Assembly (NCBI RefSeq): GCF_014648855.1 | Contig: NZ_BMRX01000013.1 | Span: forward strand, 62,001 to 126,000 | DNA length: 64,000 bases | Reading direction: 5' to 3' | DNA from: Streptomyces parvulus | GTDB taxonomy: Bacteria; Actinomycetota; Actinomycetes; Streptomycetales; Streptomycetaceae | Shown here: piece by piece, positions 8,128 through 17,011 of the stretch | How positions within the stretch are numbered: position 1 is the first letter of the stretch | How the letters are laid out: each line of letters starts with the position of its first letter | Notes under the pieces: model-generated | Told to the model about the DNA's origin: nothing | What the model saw: the letters and a program-made list of their open reading frames with translations, nothing else | The model's database searches: none | Position numbers and translations under genes: made by a program

Positions 8128-9641
8128 GCGGCGGCCCTCCCCGTGGCCGCGGCCATCACGGTCTCCTCGGTGGCGTCGGTACGGGCGATCTCGGCGGTCA
8201 GCCGCCCCTCGTGCATCACGAGGACGCGGTCGGCCATGCCGAGGACCTCGGGCAGGTCTGAGGAGATCATCAGGACGGCCACTCCGCCGGCGGCCAGTTC
8301 GCCCAGCAGCCGGTGCACCTCGGCCTTGGTGCCGACGTCGATGCCGCGGGTCGGCTCGTCGACGATCAGCACCTTGGGGCCGGTGGCCAGCCACTTGGCG
8401 AGGACGACCTTCTGCTGGTTGCCGCCGGACAGGGTCGAGACGGCGTCGGCGATGCGCGCGTACTTGACCTGGAGCCTGACGGCCCAGTCGAGGGAGCGGC
8501 TGCGCTCGGCGCCGCGGTCCATGAAGCCGGCGCGCACGGTCGAGCGGAGACCGGTGAGGCCGATGTTGCGCTCGATGGACATGCCCATCACCAGGCCCTG
8601 GGCGCGGCGGTCCTCCGGCACGAGGGCGAGCCCCGCGGCCATGGCGGTGGACGGGGCGCCGTTGGCCAGCGGCCTGCCGTCGACCTCCACGGTCCCGGCG
8701 TCCCGGCGGTCCACGCCGAAGACGGCGCGGGCGACCTCGGTGCGGCCGGCGCCGACCAGTCCGGCGAGGGCGACGATCTCACCGCGGCGCACCTCGAAGG
8801 AGACGTCGGTGAAGACTCCTTCGCGGGTCAGCCGCCGCACACTGAGGGCGACTTCGCCGGCCCGGGCCTCCTGCTTCGGGTACAGCTCGTCGAGGTCGCG
8901 GCCGACCATGCGGCGCACCAGGTCGTCCTCGGTCATGCCGGCCAGCGGTTCACTGGAGATCCGGGCGCCGTCCCGCAGCGTGGTGACGCGGGTGCAGACG
9001 CGGAAGATCTCCTCCAGGCGGTGCGAGACGAACAGCACGGCGGCGCCCTCTTCGCGCAGGGTGCGCACGACGCCGAAGAGCCGGGCCACCTCGCTGCCGG
9101 TGAGGGCGGCGGTCGGCTCGTCCATGATCAGGACACGGGCGTCAAAGGACAGCGCCTTGGCGATCTCCACGATCTGCTGGTCGGCGATGGACAGGCCGCG
9201 GGCGGGGCGGTCGGGGTCGAGTGCGACGCCCAGGCGCCGCATCAGGTCCGCGGTGGCGTCGCGGGTCGCCCGGTGGTCGATCCGGCCGAGCGCGCGCCGG
9301 GGTTGGCGGCCCATGGAGATGTTCTCGGCGATCGACAGGTCGGGGAAGAGGGTGGGCTCCTGGTAGATCACGGCGAGGCCGGCGTCGCGGGCGTCGCCGG
9401 GGCCGTGGAAGACGACCGGCGCGCCGTCGAGCAGCACCTGGCCGGCGTCCGGCCGGTGCACTCCGGCGAGCGTCTTGATGAGGGTCGACTTCCCGGCGCC
9501 GTTCTCGCCGGCGAGGGCGTGCACCTCGCCGGGGAACAGCTCCAGGGAGACGTCCCTGAGCGCGCGGACGGCGCCGAAGGACTTGGAGACGTCCCTGAGC
9601 GCCAGAACCGGGGCCGTACCCGTGTCGGACGGGTGGGTCAT
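8124..9641 (-). CDS. rhaT: Rhamnose ABC transporter ATP-binding protein (double ATPase)
   Basis: At 505 residues, this has the two fused nucleotide-binding domains of the RbsA/MglA family. The first half has Walker A GENGAGKST, signature LSIADQQ and Walker B VLIMDEPTAALT. The second half has the degenerate GLVGAGRTEV loop, LSGGNQQKV and VLIVDEPTRGIDVG. The degenerate second P-loop is normal for this family. It is the first gene of the leftward transport operon, with GAGGAG six bases before the ATG and an operator-like palindrome upstream. Confidence 0.93.
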   Translation of the reverse strand: MTHPSDTGTAPVLALRDVSKSFGAVRALRDVSLELFPGEVHALAGENGAGKSTLIKTLAGVHRPDAGQVLLDGAPVVFHGPGDARDAGLAVIYQEPTLFPDLSIAENISMGRQPRRALGRIDHRATRDATADLMRRLGVALDPDRPARGLSIADQQIVEIAKALSFDARVLIMDEPTAALTGSEVARLFGVVRTLREEGAAVLFVSHRLEEIFRVCTRVTTLRDGARISSEPLAGMTEDDLVRRMVGRDLDELYPKQEARAGEVALSVRRLTREGVFTDVSFEVRRGEIVALAGLVGAGRTEVARAVFGVDRRDAGTVEVDGRPLANGAPSTAMAAGLALVPEDRRAQGLVMGMSIERNIGLTGLRSTVRAGFMDRGAERSRSLDWAVRLQVKYARIADAVSTLSGGNQQKVVLAKWLATGPKVLIVDEPTRGIDVGTKAEVHRLLGELAAGGVAVLMISSDLPEVLGMADRVLVMHEGRLTAEIARTDATEETVMAAATGRAAA

Positions 9642-9686
9642 TGGGGGCTCCTCGACGACGCCGGCGGGACGGCCCTCACGGCGTCG

Positions 9687-9698
9687 TGAAAGGTTTCA
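9687..9698 (-). promoter_or_regulatory. Operator-like palindrome at the rhaT promoter
   Basis: TGAAACCTTTCA on the minus strand is a perfect 5-2-5 palindrome. It begins 16 bases downstream of the -10 box, where a bound repressor would block transcription. It resembles the sites at 9854-9865 and 20803-20814 and is a likely target of the LacI-type regulator at 3483-4508. Confidence 0.6.
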
Positions 9699-9713
9699 AC
9701 TCGGTTGCCGGGG

Positions 9714-9743
9714 ACGTTAGGCAGCGCGGGTGTGTCACGTCAA
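9714..9743 (-). promoter_or_regulatory. Promoter of the rhaTPQSM-regulator operon
   Basis: On the minus strand TTGACG (9743-9738) and TAACGT (9719-9714) are separated by 18 bases, a good match to the housekeeping sigma (HrdB) consensus. Transcription would start near 9707. The ATG of rhaT follows at 9641. Confidence 0.6.
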
Positions 9744-9817
9744 TGGTTCCGGTTCGAAAAACTTGCGGGAGCCGAAGGTTACGACCACGTCACGGACAGC
9801 AGGGTCGGGTGCGGGTC

Positions 9818-9846
9818 TTGACACCCCTTCGGACGGCTCATAGCTT
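9818..9846 (+). promoter_or_regulatory. Promoter of the rhaIDB-lutABC operon
   Basis: TTGACA at 9818-9823, a 17-base spacer and TAGCTT at 9841-9846 form an unusually canonical vegetative promoter for this GC-rich genome. Predicted transcription start is near 9853, directly at the operator-like site 9854-9865. Confidence 0.65.
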
Positions 9847-9853
9847 CACGTCC

Positions 9854-9865
9854 TGAATCGTTTCA
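9854..9865 (+). promoter_or_regulatory. Operator-like palindrome at the rhaI promoter
   Basis: TGAATCGTTTCA is a 12-bp palindrome with one mismatch and a central CG, as is typical of LacI-family operators. It overlaps the predicted transcription start of the rhaI operon. It differs by few bases from the palindromes at the rhaT and rhamnosidase promoters. Confidence 0.6.
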
Positions 9866-9917
9866 CAGTTGGTGGTGCGCGAAGCGGGCCACGACCCGAT
9901 GTCACAGGAGCCCCGAA

Positions 9918-11078
9918 GTGACCGAGCTCGCCGCGGTGAAGGCCGCGCTAAGGACCCAGGCCGTCGAGACGCCGTCGTGGGCGTACGGGAACTCGGGCAC
10001 CCGGTTCAAGGTGTTCGCGCAGGCCGGCGTCCCCCGCGACCCGTTCGAGAAGCTGGACGACGCGGGCAAGGTGCACGAGTTCACCGGTGTCGCGCCGACC
10101 GTCGCCCTACACATCCCGTGGGACCGGGTCGACGACTACGCCGCCCTGGCCGCGCACGCCGCGGACCGCGGCGTGCGGATCGGCGCCGTCAACTCCAACA
10201 CCTTCCAGGACGACGACTACCGGCTGGGCAGCATCTGCCACCCCGACGCCGCGGTGCGCCGCAAGGCCGTCGACCACCTGCTGGAGTGCGTCGGCATCAT
10301 GGACGCCACCGGCTCCCGGGACCTGAAGCTGTGGTTCGCCGATGGCACCAACTACCCGGGGCAGGACGACATCCGCTCCCGGCAGGACCGCCTCGCGGAG
10401 GGACTGGCCGAGGTGTACGAGCGGCTCGGTGAGGGGCAGCGGATGCTGCTGGAGTACAAGCTCTTCGAGCCGGCCTTCTACACGACCGACGTGCCGGACT
10501 GGGGCACGGCGTACGCCCACTGCCTGAAACTGGGCGAGAAGGCGAAGGTCGTGGTCGACACGGGCCACCACGCGCCCGGCACGAACATCGAGTTCATCGT
10601 CGCGTCGCTGCTGCGCGAGGGGAAGCTCGGCGGGTTCGACTTCAACTCGCGCTTCTACGCGGACGACGACCTCATGGTCGGCGCGGCCGATCCGTTCCAG
10701 CTGTTCCGGATCATGTACGAGGTGGTGCGCGGGGGCGGGTTCTCCTCGGACGTCGCGTTCATGCTCGACCAGTGCCACAACATCGAGGGGAAGATCCCGG
10801 CGATCATCCGGTCGGTGATGAACGTGCAGGAGGCCACGGCGAAGGCGCTGCTGGTCGACGCGGAGGCGCTGGCCGCCGCGCAGGCCGACGGGGACGTGCT
10901 GGAGGCCAACGCCGTGCTGATGGACGCGTACAACACGGACGTGCGTCCGCTGCTCCGTGAGGTGCGGGGGGAGATGGGTCTCGACCCCGAGCCCATGAAG
11001 GCGTATCGCGCCTGTGGGTGGGGCGAGAAGGTCGTCGCCGAGCGGGTGGGCGGGCAGCAGGCGGGGTGGGGGGCGTAG
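9918..11078 (+). CDS. rhaI: L-rhamnose isomerase (Gram-positive subtype)
   Basis: This 386-residue enzyme converts L-rhamnose to L-rhamnulose. It belongs to the TIM-barrel, metal-dependent RhaI group rather than the E. coli RhaA group. Barrel residues are visible: LLEYKLFEPAFY near 170, VVDTGHHAPGTNIE near 210, FDFNSRFYADDD near 240 and DQCHNIEGK near 285, giving the Glu/Asp/His metal ligands. The start is the GTG at 9918 with ACAGGAG upstream. It is the first gene of the rightward catabolic operon, downstream of a strong promoter and operator-like palindrome. Confidence 0.94.
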   Translation: MTELAAVKAALRTQAVETPSWAYGNSGTRFKVFAQAGVPRDPFEKLDDAGKVHEFTGVAPTVALHIPWDRVDDYAALAAHAADRGVRIGAVNSNTFQDDDYRLGSICHPDAAVRRKAVDHLLECVGIMDATGSRDLKLWFADGTNYPGQDDIRSRQDRLAEGLAEVYERLGEGQRMLLEYKLFEPAFYTTDVPDWGTAYAHCLKLGEKAKVVVDTGHHAPGTNIEFIVASLLREGKLGGFDFNSRFYADDDLMVGAADPFQLFRIMYEVVRGGGFSSDVAFMLDQCHNIEGKIPAIIRSVMNVQEATAKALLVDAEALAAAQADGDVLEANAVLMDAYNTDVRPLLREVRGEMGLDPEPMKAYRACGWGEKVVAERVGGQQAGWGA

Positions 11079-11101
11079 GCGCCTGCCGGGTTCTTGTCGT
11101 T

Positions 11102-11161
11102 CGCGGACTGCGGGTCGTTCGTGGTTGATCGCGCAGTTCCCCGCGCCCCTGACGGGGCGCG
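11102..11161 (+). repeat. Short interspersed intergenic repeat with GC-rich hairpin
   Basis: The rhaI-rhaD spacer holds a sequence ending GCGCAGTTCCCCGCGCCCCT, which I recognise as a widespread intergenic repeat in Streptomyces genomes. Its 3' end forms a perfect hairpin: CGCGCCCC (11142-11149), loop TGAC, GGGGCGCG (11154-11161). It lies inside an operon, where it could act as a partial terminator or mRNA-stability element between isomerase and aldolase. Only one copy was noticed in the window. Confidence 0.6.
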
Positions 11162-11192
11162 TCCTTCCACCCCTCGTTCGAAAGAGACTCAC

Positions 11193-13232
11193 ATGACTTC
11201 TCATCCTGAGGCTTCCGAGCTCCTCGCCCGTTCGCATCGACTCGGTGCCGATCCGCGCAACACCAACTACGCCGGCGGGAACACCTCCGCCAAGGGCACC
11301 GGGACCGACCCCGTCACCGGGGGTGACGTCGAGCTGATGTGGGTCAAGGGGTCCGGCGGGGACCTCGGGACGCTCACCGAGGGCGGGCTCGCGGTGCTGC
11401 GGCTGGACCGGATGCGGGCGCTGGCGGACGTCTACCCCGGGGTCGAGCGCGAGGACGAGATGGTCGCCGCCTTCGACTACTGCCTGCACGGCAAGGGCGG
11501 CGCGGCCCCGTCCATCGACACGGCGATGCACGGGCTCGTCGGCGCCGCGCACGTGGACCACCTCCACCCCGACTCCGGGATCGCGCTGGCCTGCGCGGCG
11601 GACGGCGAGAAGCTGACCGCCGAGTGCTTCGGCGAGACCGTGGTGTGGGTGCCGTGGCGGCGGCCGGGGTTCCAGCTGGGGCTGGACATCGCGGCGGTCA
11701 GGGAGGCCAACCCGCGGGCGGTCGGCTGCGTGCTCGGCGGGCACGGCATCACCGCGTGGGGCGACACCTCCGAGGCGTGCGAGCGCAACTCGCTGCACAT
11801 CATCCGCACCGCCGAGCGGTTCCTCGCCGAACGCGGGAAGGCCGAGCCCTTCGGGCCGGTCGTCGAGGGGTACGCGGCCCTGCCCGAGGGCGAGCGGCGG
11901 GAGCGGGCGGCGGCGCTGGCGCCGTACGTGCGCGCCCTCGCCTCCCGGGACCGGCCGCAGGTGGGGCACTTCACCGACGCGGAGGTGGTGCTGGACTTCC
12001 TCGCGCGGGCCGGACACCCGCGGCTCGCCGCACTCGGCACCTCGTGCCCGGACCACTTCCTGCGCACCAAGGTCCGGCCGCTGGTCCTGGACCTCCCCCC
12101 GAGCGCCCCGCTGGCCGAGACGGTGGCGCGGCTGAAGGAGCTGCACGCCGCCTACCGCGAGGAGTACGCCGCCTACTACCAGCGGCACGCCGAACCCGGT
12201 TCGCCCGCGATGCGCGGCGCCGATCCGGCGATCGTGCTGGTGCCGGGCGTCGGCATGTTCAGCTTCGGCAAGGACAAGCAGACCGCCCGGGTGGCCGGTG
12301 AGTTCTACGTCAACGCGATCAACGTGATGCGCGGCGCGGAGGCGGTGTCGGCGTACGCGCCGATCGAGGAGTCGGAGAAGTTCCGCATCGAGTACTGGGC
12401 ACTGGAGGAGGCCAAGCTCCGGCGAATGCCGGGGCCCAGGCCGCTGGCCACGCGGGTCGCGCTGGTCACCGGGGCGGGCAGCGGCATCGGCCGGGCGATC
12501 GCGCGGCGGCTGGCGGATGAGGGCGCCTGCGTGGTGGTGGCCGACCTGAACGGCGAGACCGCGGAGGCGGTCGCCGCCGAACTCGGCGGGGCGGACCGCG
12601 CCGTGGCGGTGACCGTGGACGTCACCTCCGAGGAGCAGATCGCCGCCGCGTTCCGGGCGGCCGTGCTCGCCTTCGGCGGGGTCGACCTGGTCGTCAACAA
12701 CGCGGGGATCTCCGTCTCCAAGCCGCTGCTGGAGACCTCGGCGGAGGACTGGGACCTCCAGCACGACATCATGGCCCGCGGCTCCTTCCTCGTCTCGCGC
12801 GAGGCGGCCAGGGTGATGACCGCGCAGGAGATGGGCGGCGACCTCGTCTACATCGTTTCCAAGAACGCGGTGTTCGCCGGTCCGAACAACCTCGCCTACT
12901 CCGCCACCAAGGCCGACCAGGCCCACCAGGTGCGGCTGCTCGCCGCCGAGCTGGGCGAGCACGGCATCCGCGTCAACGGCGTCAACCCGGACGGCGTGGT
13001 GCGGGGTTCCGGCATCTTCGCGGGCGGCTGGGGCGCTCAGCGGGCCGCCGTGTACGGGGTGCCGGAGGAGAAGCTGGGCGAGTTCTACGCGCAGCGCACG
13101 CTGCTCAAGCGCGAGGTGCTGCCCGAGCACGTGGCGAACGCCGTGTTCGCGCTGACCGGCGGCGACCTGACCCACACCACCGGTCTGCACGTCCCGGTGG
13201 ACGCCGGCGTGGCCGCCGCGTTCCTGCGATGA
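11193..13232 (+). CDS. rhaD: Bifunctional rhamnulose-1-phosphate aldolase / L-lactaldehyde dehydrogenase
   Basis: This 679-residue fusion starts at the ATG at 11193 (AAAGAGAC ahead). An upstream in-frame start would translate through the intergenic repeat and was rejected. Residues 1 to about 420 are a class II (zinc) aldolase, with AMHGLVGAAHVDHLHPDS as the His-rich metal site and GGHGITAWG. Residues about 430-679 are a short-chain dehydrogenase with GAGSGIGRA, NNAG and YSATK (catalytic Tyr/Lys). Fused RhaEW-type enzymes are known to split rhamnulose-1-P to DHAP and L-lactaldehyde and to oxidise the aldehyde to L-lactate. The neighbouring lutABC genes fit that product. Confidence 0.93.
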   Translation: MTSHPEASELLARSHRLGADPRNTNYAGGNTSAKGTGTDPVTGGDVELMWVKGSGGDLGTLTEGGLAVLRLDRMRALADVYPGVEREDEMVAAFDYCLHGKGGAAPSIDTAMHGLVGAAHVDHLHPDSGIALACAADGEKLTAECFGETVVWVPWRRPGFQLGLDIAAVREANPRAVGCVLGGHGITAWGDTSEACERNSLHIIRTAERFLAERGKAEPFGPVVEGYAALPEGERRERAAALAPYVRALASRDRPQVGHFTDAEVVLDFLARAGHPRLAALGTSCPDHFLRTKVRPLVLDLPPSAPLAETVARLKELHAAYREEYAAYYQRHAEPGSPAMRGADPAIVLVPGVGMFSFGKDKQTARVAGEFYVNAINVMRGAEAVSAYAPIEESEKFRIEYWALEEAKLRRMPGPRPLATRVALVTGAGSGIGRAIARRLADEGACVVVADLNGETAEAVAAELGGADRAVAVTVDVTSEEQIAAAFRAAVLAFGGVDLVVNNAGISVSKPLLETSAEDWDLQHDIMARGSFLVSREAARVMTAQEMGGDLVYIVSKNAVFAGPNNLAYSATKADQAHQVRLLAAELGEHGIRVNGVNPDGVVRGSGIFAGGWGAQRAAVYGVPEEKLGEFYAQRTLLKREVLPEHVANAVFALTGGDLTHTTGLHVPVDAGVAAAFLR

Positions 13233-14701
13233 GCGGTGCCACGGCCGACGCGCCGGGCGGCGGCACGAAGGCGTACGCCGCGGTCGACCTCGGCGCGTCC
13301 AGCGGGCGCGTGATGGTCGGCCGCGTCGGCCCCGGCCGGCTGGAGCTGACCGAGGCGCACCGGTTCCCCAACCGTCCCGTCCGCACACCCGAGGGGCTGC
13401 ACTGGGACGTCCTGGCGCTGTACGCGGGCGTGCTGGACGGGTTGCGGGCCGCGGGGCGGGTGGACTCGGTCGGCGTCGACAGCTGGGCCGTCGACCACGG
13501 TCTGCTGGACGCGGACGGGGCGCTGCTCGGCAACCCGGTGCACTACCGCGACGCCCGCACCGAGGGCGTCGCGGAGCGGGTGTGGGAGACGCTGCCCGCC
13601 GCGGAACTGTACGCGGCGACCGGGGTGCAGCACGCGCCCTTCAACACCCTGTACCAGCTCGTCGCCGCCCGCGGCACGGCCCGGTTCGCCGCGGCCCGGC
13701 GGGTGCTGCTGGTGCCGGACCTGCTGACGTACTGGCTGACCGGGGCGCAGGGCACGGAGCTGACCAACGCCTCCACCACCCAGCTGATCGACCCCCGCAC
13801 CCGGGACTGGTCGCGGGAGGTGGCGGACCGCGCGGGGATCGACCTGGGCCTGTTCGCGCCGCTGCGGATGCCCGGAGACGCGGCGGGCCTACTGCGGCCC
13901 GAGGTGCTGGAGGCGACGGGGCTCGACGGGCCGGTGCCGGTGACGGCGGTCGGCTCGCACGACACCGCCTCCGCGGTGGCCGCCGTACCGGCCGGGAGCG
14001 AGCGGTTCGCCTACATCTGCACCGGCACCTGGTCGCTGGCCGGCCTGGAGCTGACCGGCCCGGTGCTGACCGAGGAGAGCCGCGCCGCCAACTTCACCAA
14101 CGAGCTGGGGCTGGACGGCACGGTCCGCTACCTCCGCAACATCATGGGGCTGTGGCTGCTCCAGGAGTGCCTGCGGGCCTGGGGCGAGCCCGAGCTGGGC
14201 GGGCTGCTGCGGGCGGCGGCCGGAGTGTCGCCGCTGCGTTCGGTGGTGGACGCGGGCGACCCCGCGTTCCTGGCGCCGGGCCGGATGCCGGAGCGGATCG
14301 CCGAGGCGTGCCGTGCCTCCGGGCAGCCGGTGCCCGCGTCGCCCGCCGAGGTGACCCGCTGCATCCTCGACTCGCTGGCGCTGGCCCACCGCAGGGCCGT
14401 CGAGGACGCGCAGCGGCTCGCCGGGCACCCCGTCGACGTCGTGCACGTCGTCGGCGGGGGCGCCCGCAACGCGCTGCTGTGCCAACTGACGGCGGACGCC
14501 TGCGGGCTGCCGGTGGTGGCGGGGCCGGCGGAGGCCGCCGCGCTCGGCAACGTCCTGGTGCAGGCGCGGCGCCACAAACTGGTGGGCGGCCTGGCACAGA
14601 CGCGGCGCCTGCTGGCGCGCACCCAGGGGCTCACGCGGTACGAGCCCCGGGGCGGGACGGCGCGCTGGCGGGCCGCCGAGGCCCGACTCGCCGACCGGTG
14701 A
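13229..14701 (+). CDS. rhaB: Rhamnulokinase
   Basis: This 490-residue FGGY-family kinase phosphorylates L-rhamnulose at C1. Motifs are the N-terminal AVDLGASSGRVMVG (phosphate 1), VDSWAVDHG near 85, the SHDTASAV region near 245, the adenosine motif CTGTWSLAGLE near 265 and HVVGGGARNALLCQ near 410. It overlaps the aldolase gene by four bases (ATGA), so the three catabolic genes are translationally linked. Length matches the family. Confidence 0.94.
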   Translation: MSGATADAPGGGTKAYAAVDLGASSGRVMVGRVGPGRLELTEAHRFPNRPVRTPEGLHWDVLALYAGVLDGLRAAGRVDSVGVDSWAVDHGLLDADGALLGNPVHYRDARTEGVAERVWETLPAAELYAATGVQHAPFNTLYQLVAARGTARFAAARRVLLVPDLLTYWLTGAQGTELTNASTTQLIDPRTRDWSREVADRAGIDLGLFAPLRMPGDAAGLLRPEVLEATGLDGPVPVTAVGSHDTASAVAAVPAGSERFAYICTGTWSLAGLELTGPVLTEESRAANFTNELGLDGTVRYLRNIMGLWLLQECLRAWGEPELGGLLRAAAGVSPLRSVVDAGDPAFLAPGRMPERIAEACRASGQPVPASPAEVTRCILDSLALAHRRAVEDAQRLAGHPVDVVHVVGGGARNALLCQLTADACGLPVVAGPAEAAALGNVLVQARRHKLVGGLAQTRRLLARTQGLTRYEPRGGTARWRAAEARLADR

Positions 14702-14780
14702 ACCGGGTCTACTCCGACCCCGCCGGGCGGACTACCCTTCACTCATCATTCATCCGATGATCTACCACGAGGAGCCGCGC

Positions 14781-15536
14781 ATGCGTGTCGCTCTCTTCCT
14801 GACCTGCGTCAACGACACGCTCTATCCGGACACCGGCCGTGCCGTGGTGAAGCTGCTGACCAGACTGGGTGTGGACGTGGACTTCCCGATGGGGCAGACC
14901 TGTTGCGGGCAGGCGCACTACAACACCGGGTACCGGCACGAGGCCGAGCCGCTGACCCGGCGCTTCGCCGGCGTCTTCGGCGGCTACGACGCGGTCGTGA
15001 CGCCGTCGGGATCGTGCGGCGCGATGGTGCGGGAGCTGTATCCGCGCATGGGCGAGCGGGCGCGCGCGGAGGGCCGCGGGGACGCCCTCGCGGCGACGCT
15101 GGCGCCGGTGGTGCCGAAGACGTACGAACTGACGGAGTTCCTGGTGGACGTGCTCGGGGTGACGGACGTCGGGGCGTACTACCCGCACACGGTGACCTAC
15201 CACCCGACCTGCCACGGGCTGCGGAGCCTCGGTCTGGGCGACCGGCCCCGGCGGCTCCTGGAGGCGGTGAAGGGCCTGGAGCTGCGGGAGTTGCCGGGCG
15301 CCGAGGAGTGCTGCGGCTTCGGCGGCACCTTCGCGGTGAAGAACTCCGACGTGTCGGCGGCGATGGGCGCGGACAAGGTGCGCAACGCCGAGTCGACGGG
15401 CGCCGACGTGCTGTGCGCGGCGGACAACTCCTGCCTGATGCACATCGGCGGGACGATGACACGGCTGCGGACCGGCATGCGGCCGGTGCACATCGCGGAG
15501 ATCCTGGCGAGCACGGAGGAGGCGGTGGCCGCATGA
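14781..15536 (+). CDS. lutA: L-lactate utilisation iron-sulfur protein LutA
   Basis: At 251 residues from the ATG at 14781 (GGAG upstream), this has two CCG-type cysteine-rich domains: TCCGQAHYN near 30 with the later TCHGLR, and ECCGFGGTF near 180. This is the LutA/YkgE subunit of the cytoplasmic L-lactate dehydrogenase complex, which oxidises L-lactate to pyruvate. Its position after rhaB suits use of the L-lactate released by the fused aldolase/dehydrogenase. An in-frame ATG eight codons upstream (14757) lacks a ribosome-binding site. Confidence 0.92.
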   Translation: MRVALFLTCVNDTLYPDTGRAVVKLLTRLGVDVDFPMGQTCCGQAHYNTGYRHEAEPLTRRFAGVFGGYDAVVTPSGSCGAMVRELYPRMGERARAEGRGDALAATLAPVVPKTYELTEFLVDVLGVTDVGAYYPHTVTYHPTCHGLRSLGLGDRPRRLLEAVKGLELRELPGAEECCGFGGTFAVKNSDVSAAMGADKVRNAESTGADVLCAADNSCLMHIGGTMTRLRTGMRPVHIAEILASTEEAVAA

Positions 15537-17011
15537 GCGGGACGTTCGTCGGCATGCCCGCCTTCCCGGCGGCGGCGCGGGAGGCGGTGGGCGACGCGAC
15601 GCTGCGCGGCAACCTGCGCCACGCCACCCACACCATCCGGGACAAGCGGGCCCGCGCGGTCGCCGAACTGGACGACTGGGCGGCGCTGCGCGAGGCCGGC
15701 CGGCGGATCAAGGACCACACGCTGCGCCACCTGGACCGGTACCTGGTCCAGCTGGAGGAGTCGGTCACGGCGGCCGGCGGCACCGTGCACTGGGCCGCCG
15801 ACGCGGACGAGGCCAACGAGATCGTCGCGCGCCTCGTCGAGGAGACGGGCGAGCGCGAGGTCGTCAAGGTCAAGTCGATGGCGACACAGGAGATCGGCCT
15901 CAACGAGGCGCTGGAGGCCCGGGGCATCCACGCCTACGAGACCGACCTGGCCGAGCTGATCGTGCAGTTGGGCAAGGACCGGCCCTCGCACATCCTGGTG
16001 CCGGCCATCCACCGCAACCGGGGCGAGATCCGGGACATCTTCCGCTCCGAGATGGGTGCGTGGGGCCGCCCGGCGCCCGAGGGGCTCACGGACACGCCCG
16101 CGGAACTCGCGGAGGCCGCGCGGCTGCACCTGCGGGAGAAGTTCCTGCGGGCCAGGGTCGGCGTGTCCGGCGCCAACTTCATGGTCGCCGAGACCGGCAC
16201 GCTGGTGGTCGTGGAGTCCGAGGGCAACGGGCGGATGTGCCTGACCCTGCCGGAGACGCTGATCTCGGTCGTCGGCATCGAGAAGATCGTGCCGTCCTGG
16301 CGGGACCTGGAGGTCTTCCTGCAGACGCTCCCCCGCTCCTCGACGGCGGAGCGCATGAACCCGTACACCTCGATGTGGACCGGCACCACCGACGAGGACG
16401 GCCCCCGCACGTTCCACCTGGTGCTGCTGGACAACGGCCGCACCGACACCCTCGCCGACGAGGTCGGCCGGCAGGCGCTGCGCTGCATCCGCTGCTCGGC
16501 CTGTCTCAACGTGTGCCCGGTGTACGAGCGGGCGGGCGGGCACGCCTACGGCTCGGTGTACCCGGGCCCCATCGGCGCCATCCTCAGTCCCCAGCTGCGC
16601 GGCACGGGCAGCGAGATCGACGCCTCGCTGCCGTACGCGTCCTCGCTGTGCGGCGCCTGCTACGAGGTGTGCCCGGTGGCCATCGACATCCCCGAGGTGC
16701 TGGTGCACCTGCGGGAGCGGGTGGTGCAGGGCGGGCCGGCGGTGCGCGAGGGCAACCGGGTCGTGCTGAAACCGGCGAAGGGGCACGCCGCCGAGCGGGC
16801 CGCGATGCGGGCGGCGGGGTGGGCGTTCGACCGTCCCGGCGCGCTGCGGGCCGGGCAGCGGCTGGCGTCGCGCAGCCGCCGTCTCCATCCGCGCACCCTG
16901 CCCGGTCCCGGCCGGGCGTGGAGCGGCAGCCGGGAGCTGCCCGCGGTGCCCGCCGAGCCGTTCCGGGACTGGTGGCAGCGTACGCACGGCGGAAAGGGCG
17001 AGGCCGAGTGA
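15533..17011 (+). CDS. lutB: L-lactate utilisation iron-sulfur protein LutB
   Basis: This 492-residue protein starts at the ATG overlapping the lutA stop (ATGA). An N-terminal LUD domain (SMATQEIGLNEALEARG, ETGTLVVVESEGN) is followed by a ferredoxin-like segment. That segment carries two 4Fe-4S motifs: CIRCSACLNVCPVY near 320 and CGACYEVCPVAIDIPE near 370. This is the electron-transferring LutB/YkgF subunit. A basic, low-complexity tail of about 80 residues follows. It is tightly coupled to lutA and lutC. Confidence 0.93.
   Translation: MSGTFVGMPAFPAAAREAVGDATLRGNLRHATHTIRDKRARAVAELDDWAALREAGRRIKDHTLRHLDRYLVQLEESVTAAGGTVHWAADADEANEIVARLVEETGEREVVKVKSMATQEIGLNEALEARGIHAYETDLAELIVQLGKDRPSHILVPAIHRNRGEIRDIFRSEMGAWGRPAPEGLTDTPAELAEAARLHLREKFLRARVGVSGANFMVAETGTLVVVESEGNGRMCLTLPETLISVVGIEKIVPSWRDLEVFLQTLPRSSTAERMNPYTSMWTGTTDEDGPRTFHLVLLDNGRTDTLADEVGRQALRCIRCSACLNVCPVYERAGGHAYGSVYPGPIGAILSPQLRGTGSEIDASLPYASSLCGACYEVCPVAIDIPEVLVHLRERVVQGGPAVREGNRVVLKPAKGHAAERAAMRAAGWAFDRPGALRAGQRLASRSRRLHPRTLPGPGRAWSGSRELPAVPAEPFRDWWQRTHGGKGEAE

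Noticed and set aside
11094..11192. N-terminal extension of the fused aldolase
   Set aside because: It would translate through the intergenic repeat and lacks a ribosome-binding site; the ATG at 11193 fits the family start.
10107..13388. A 1093-codon open frame on the minus strand
   Set aside because: It is antisense to rhaI and rhaD, with Arg/Gly/His-rich composition typical of shadow frames.
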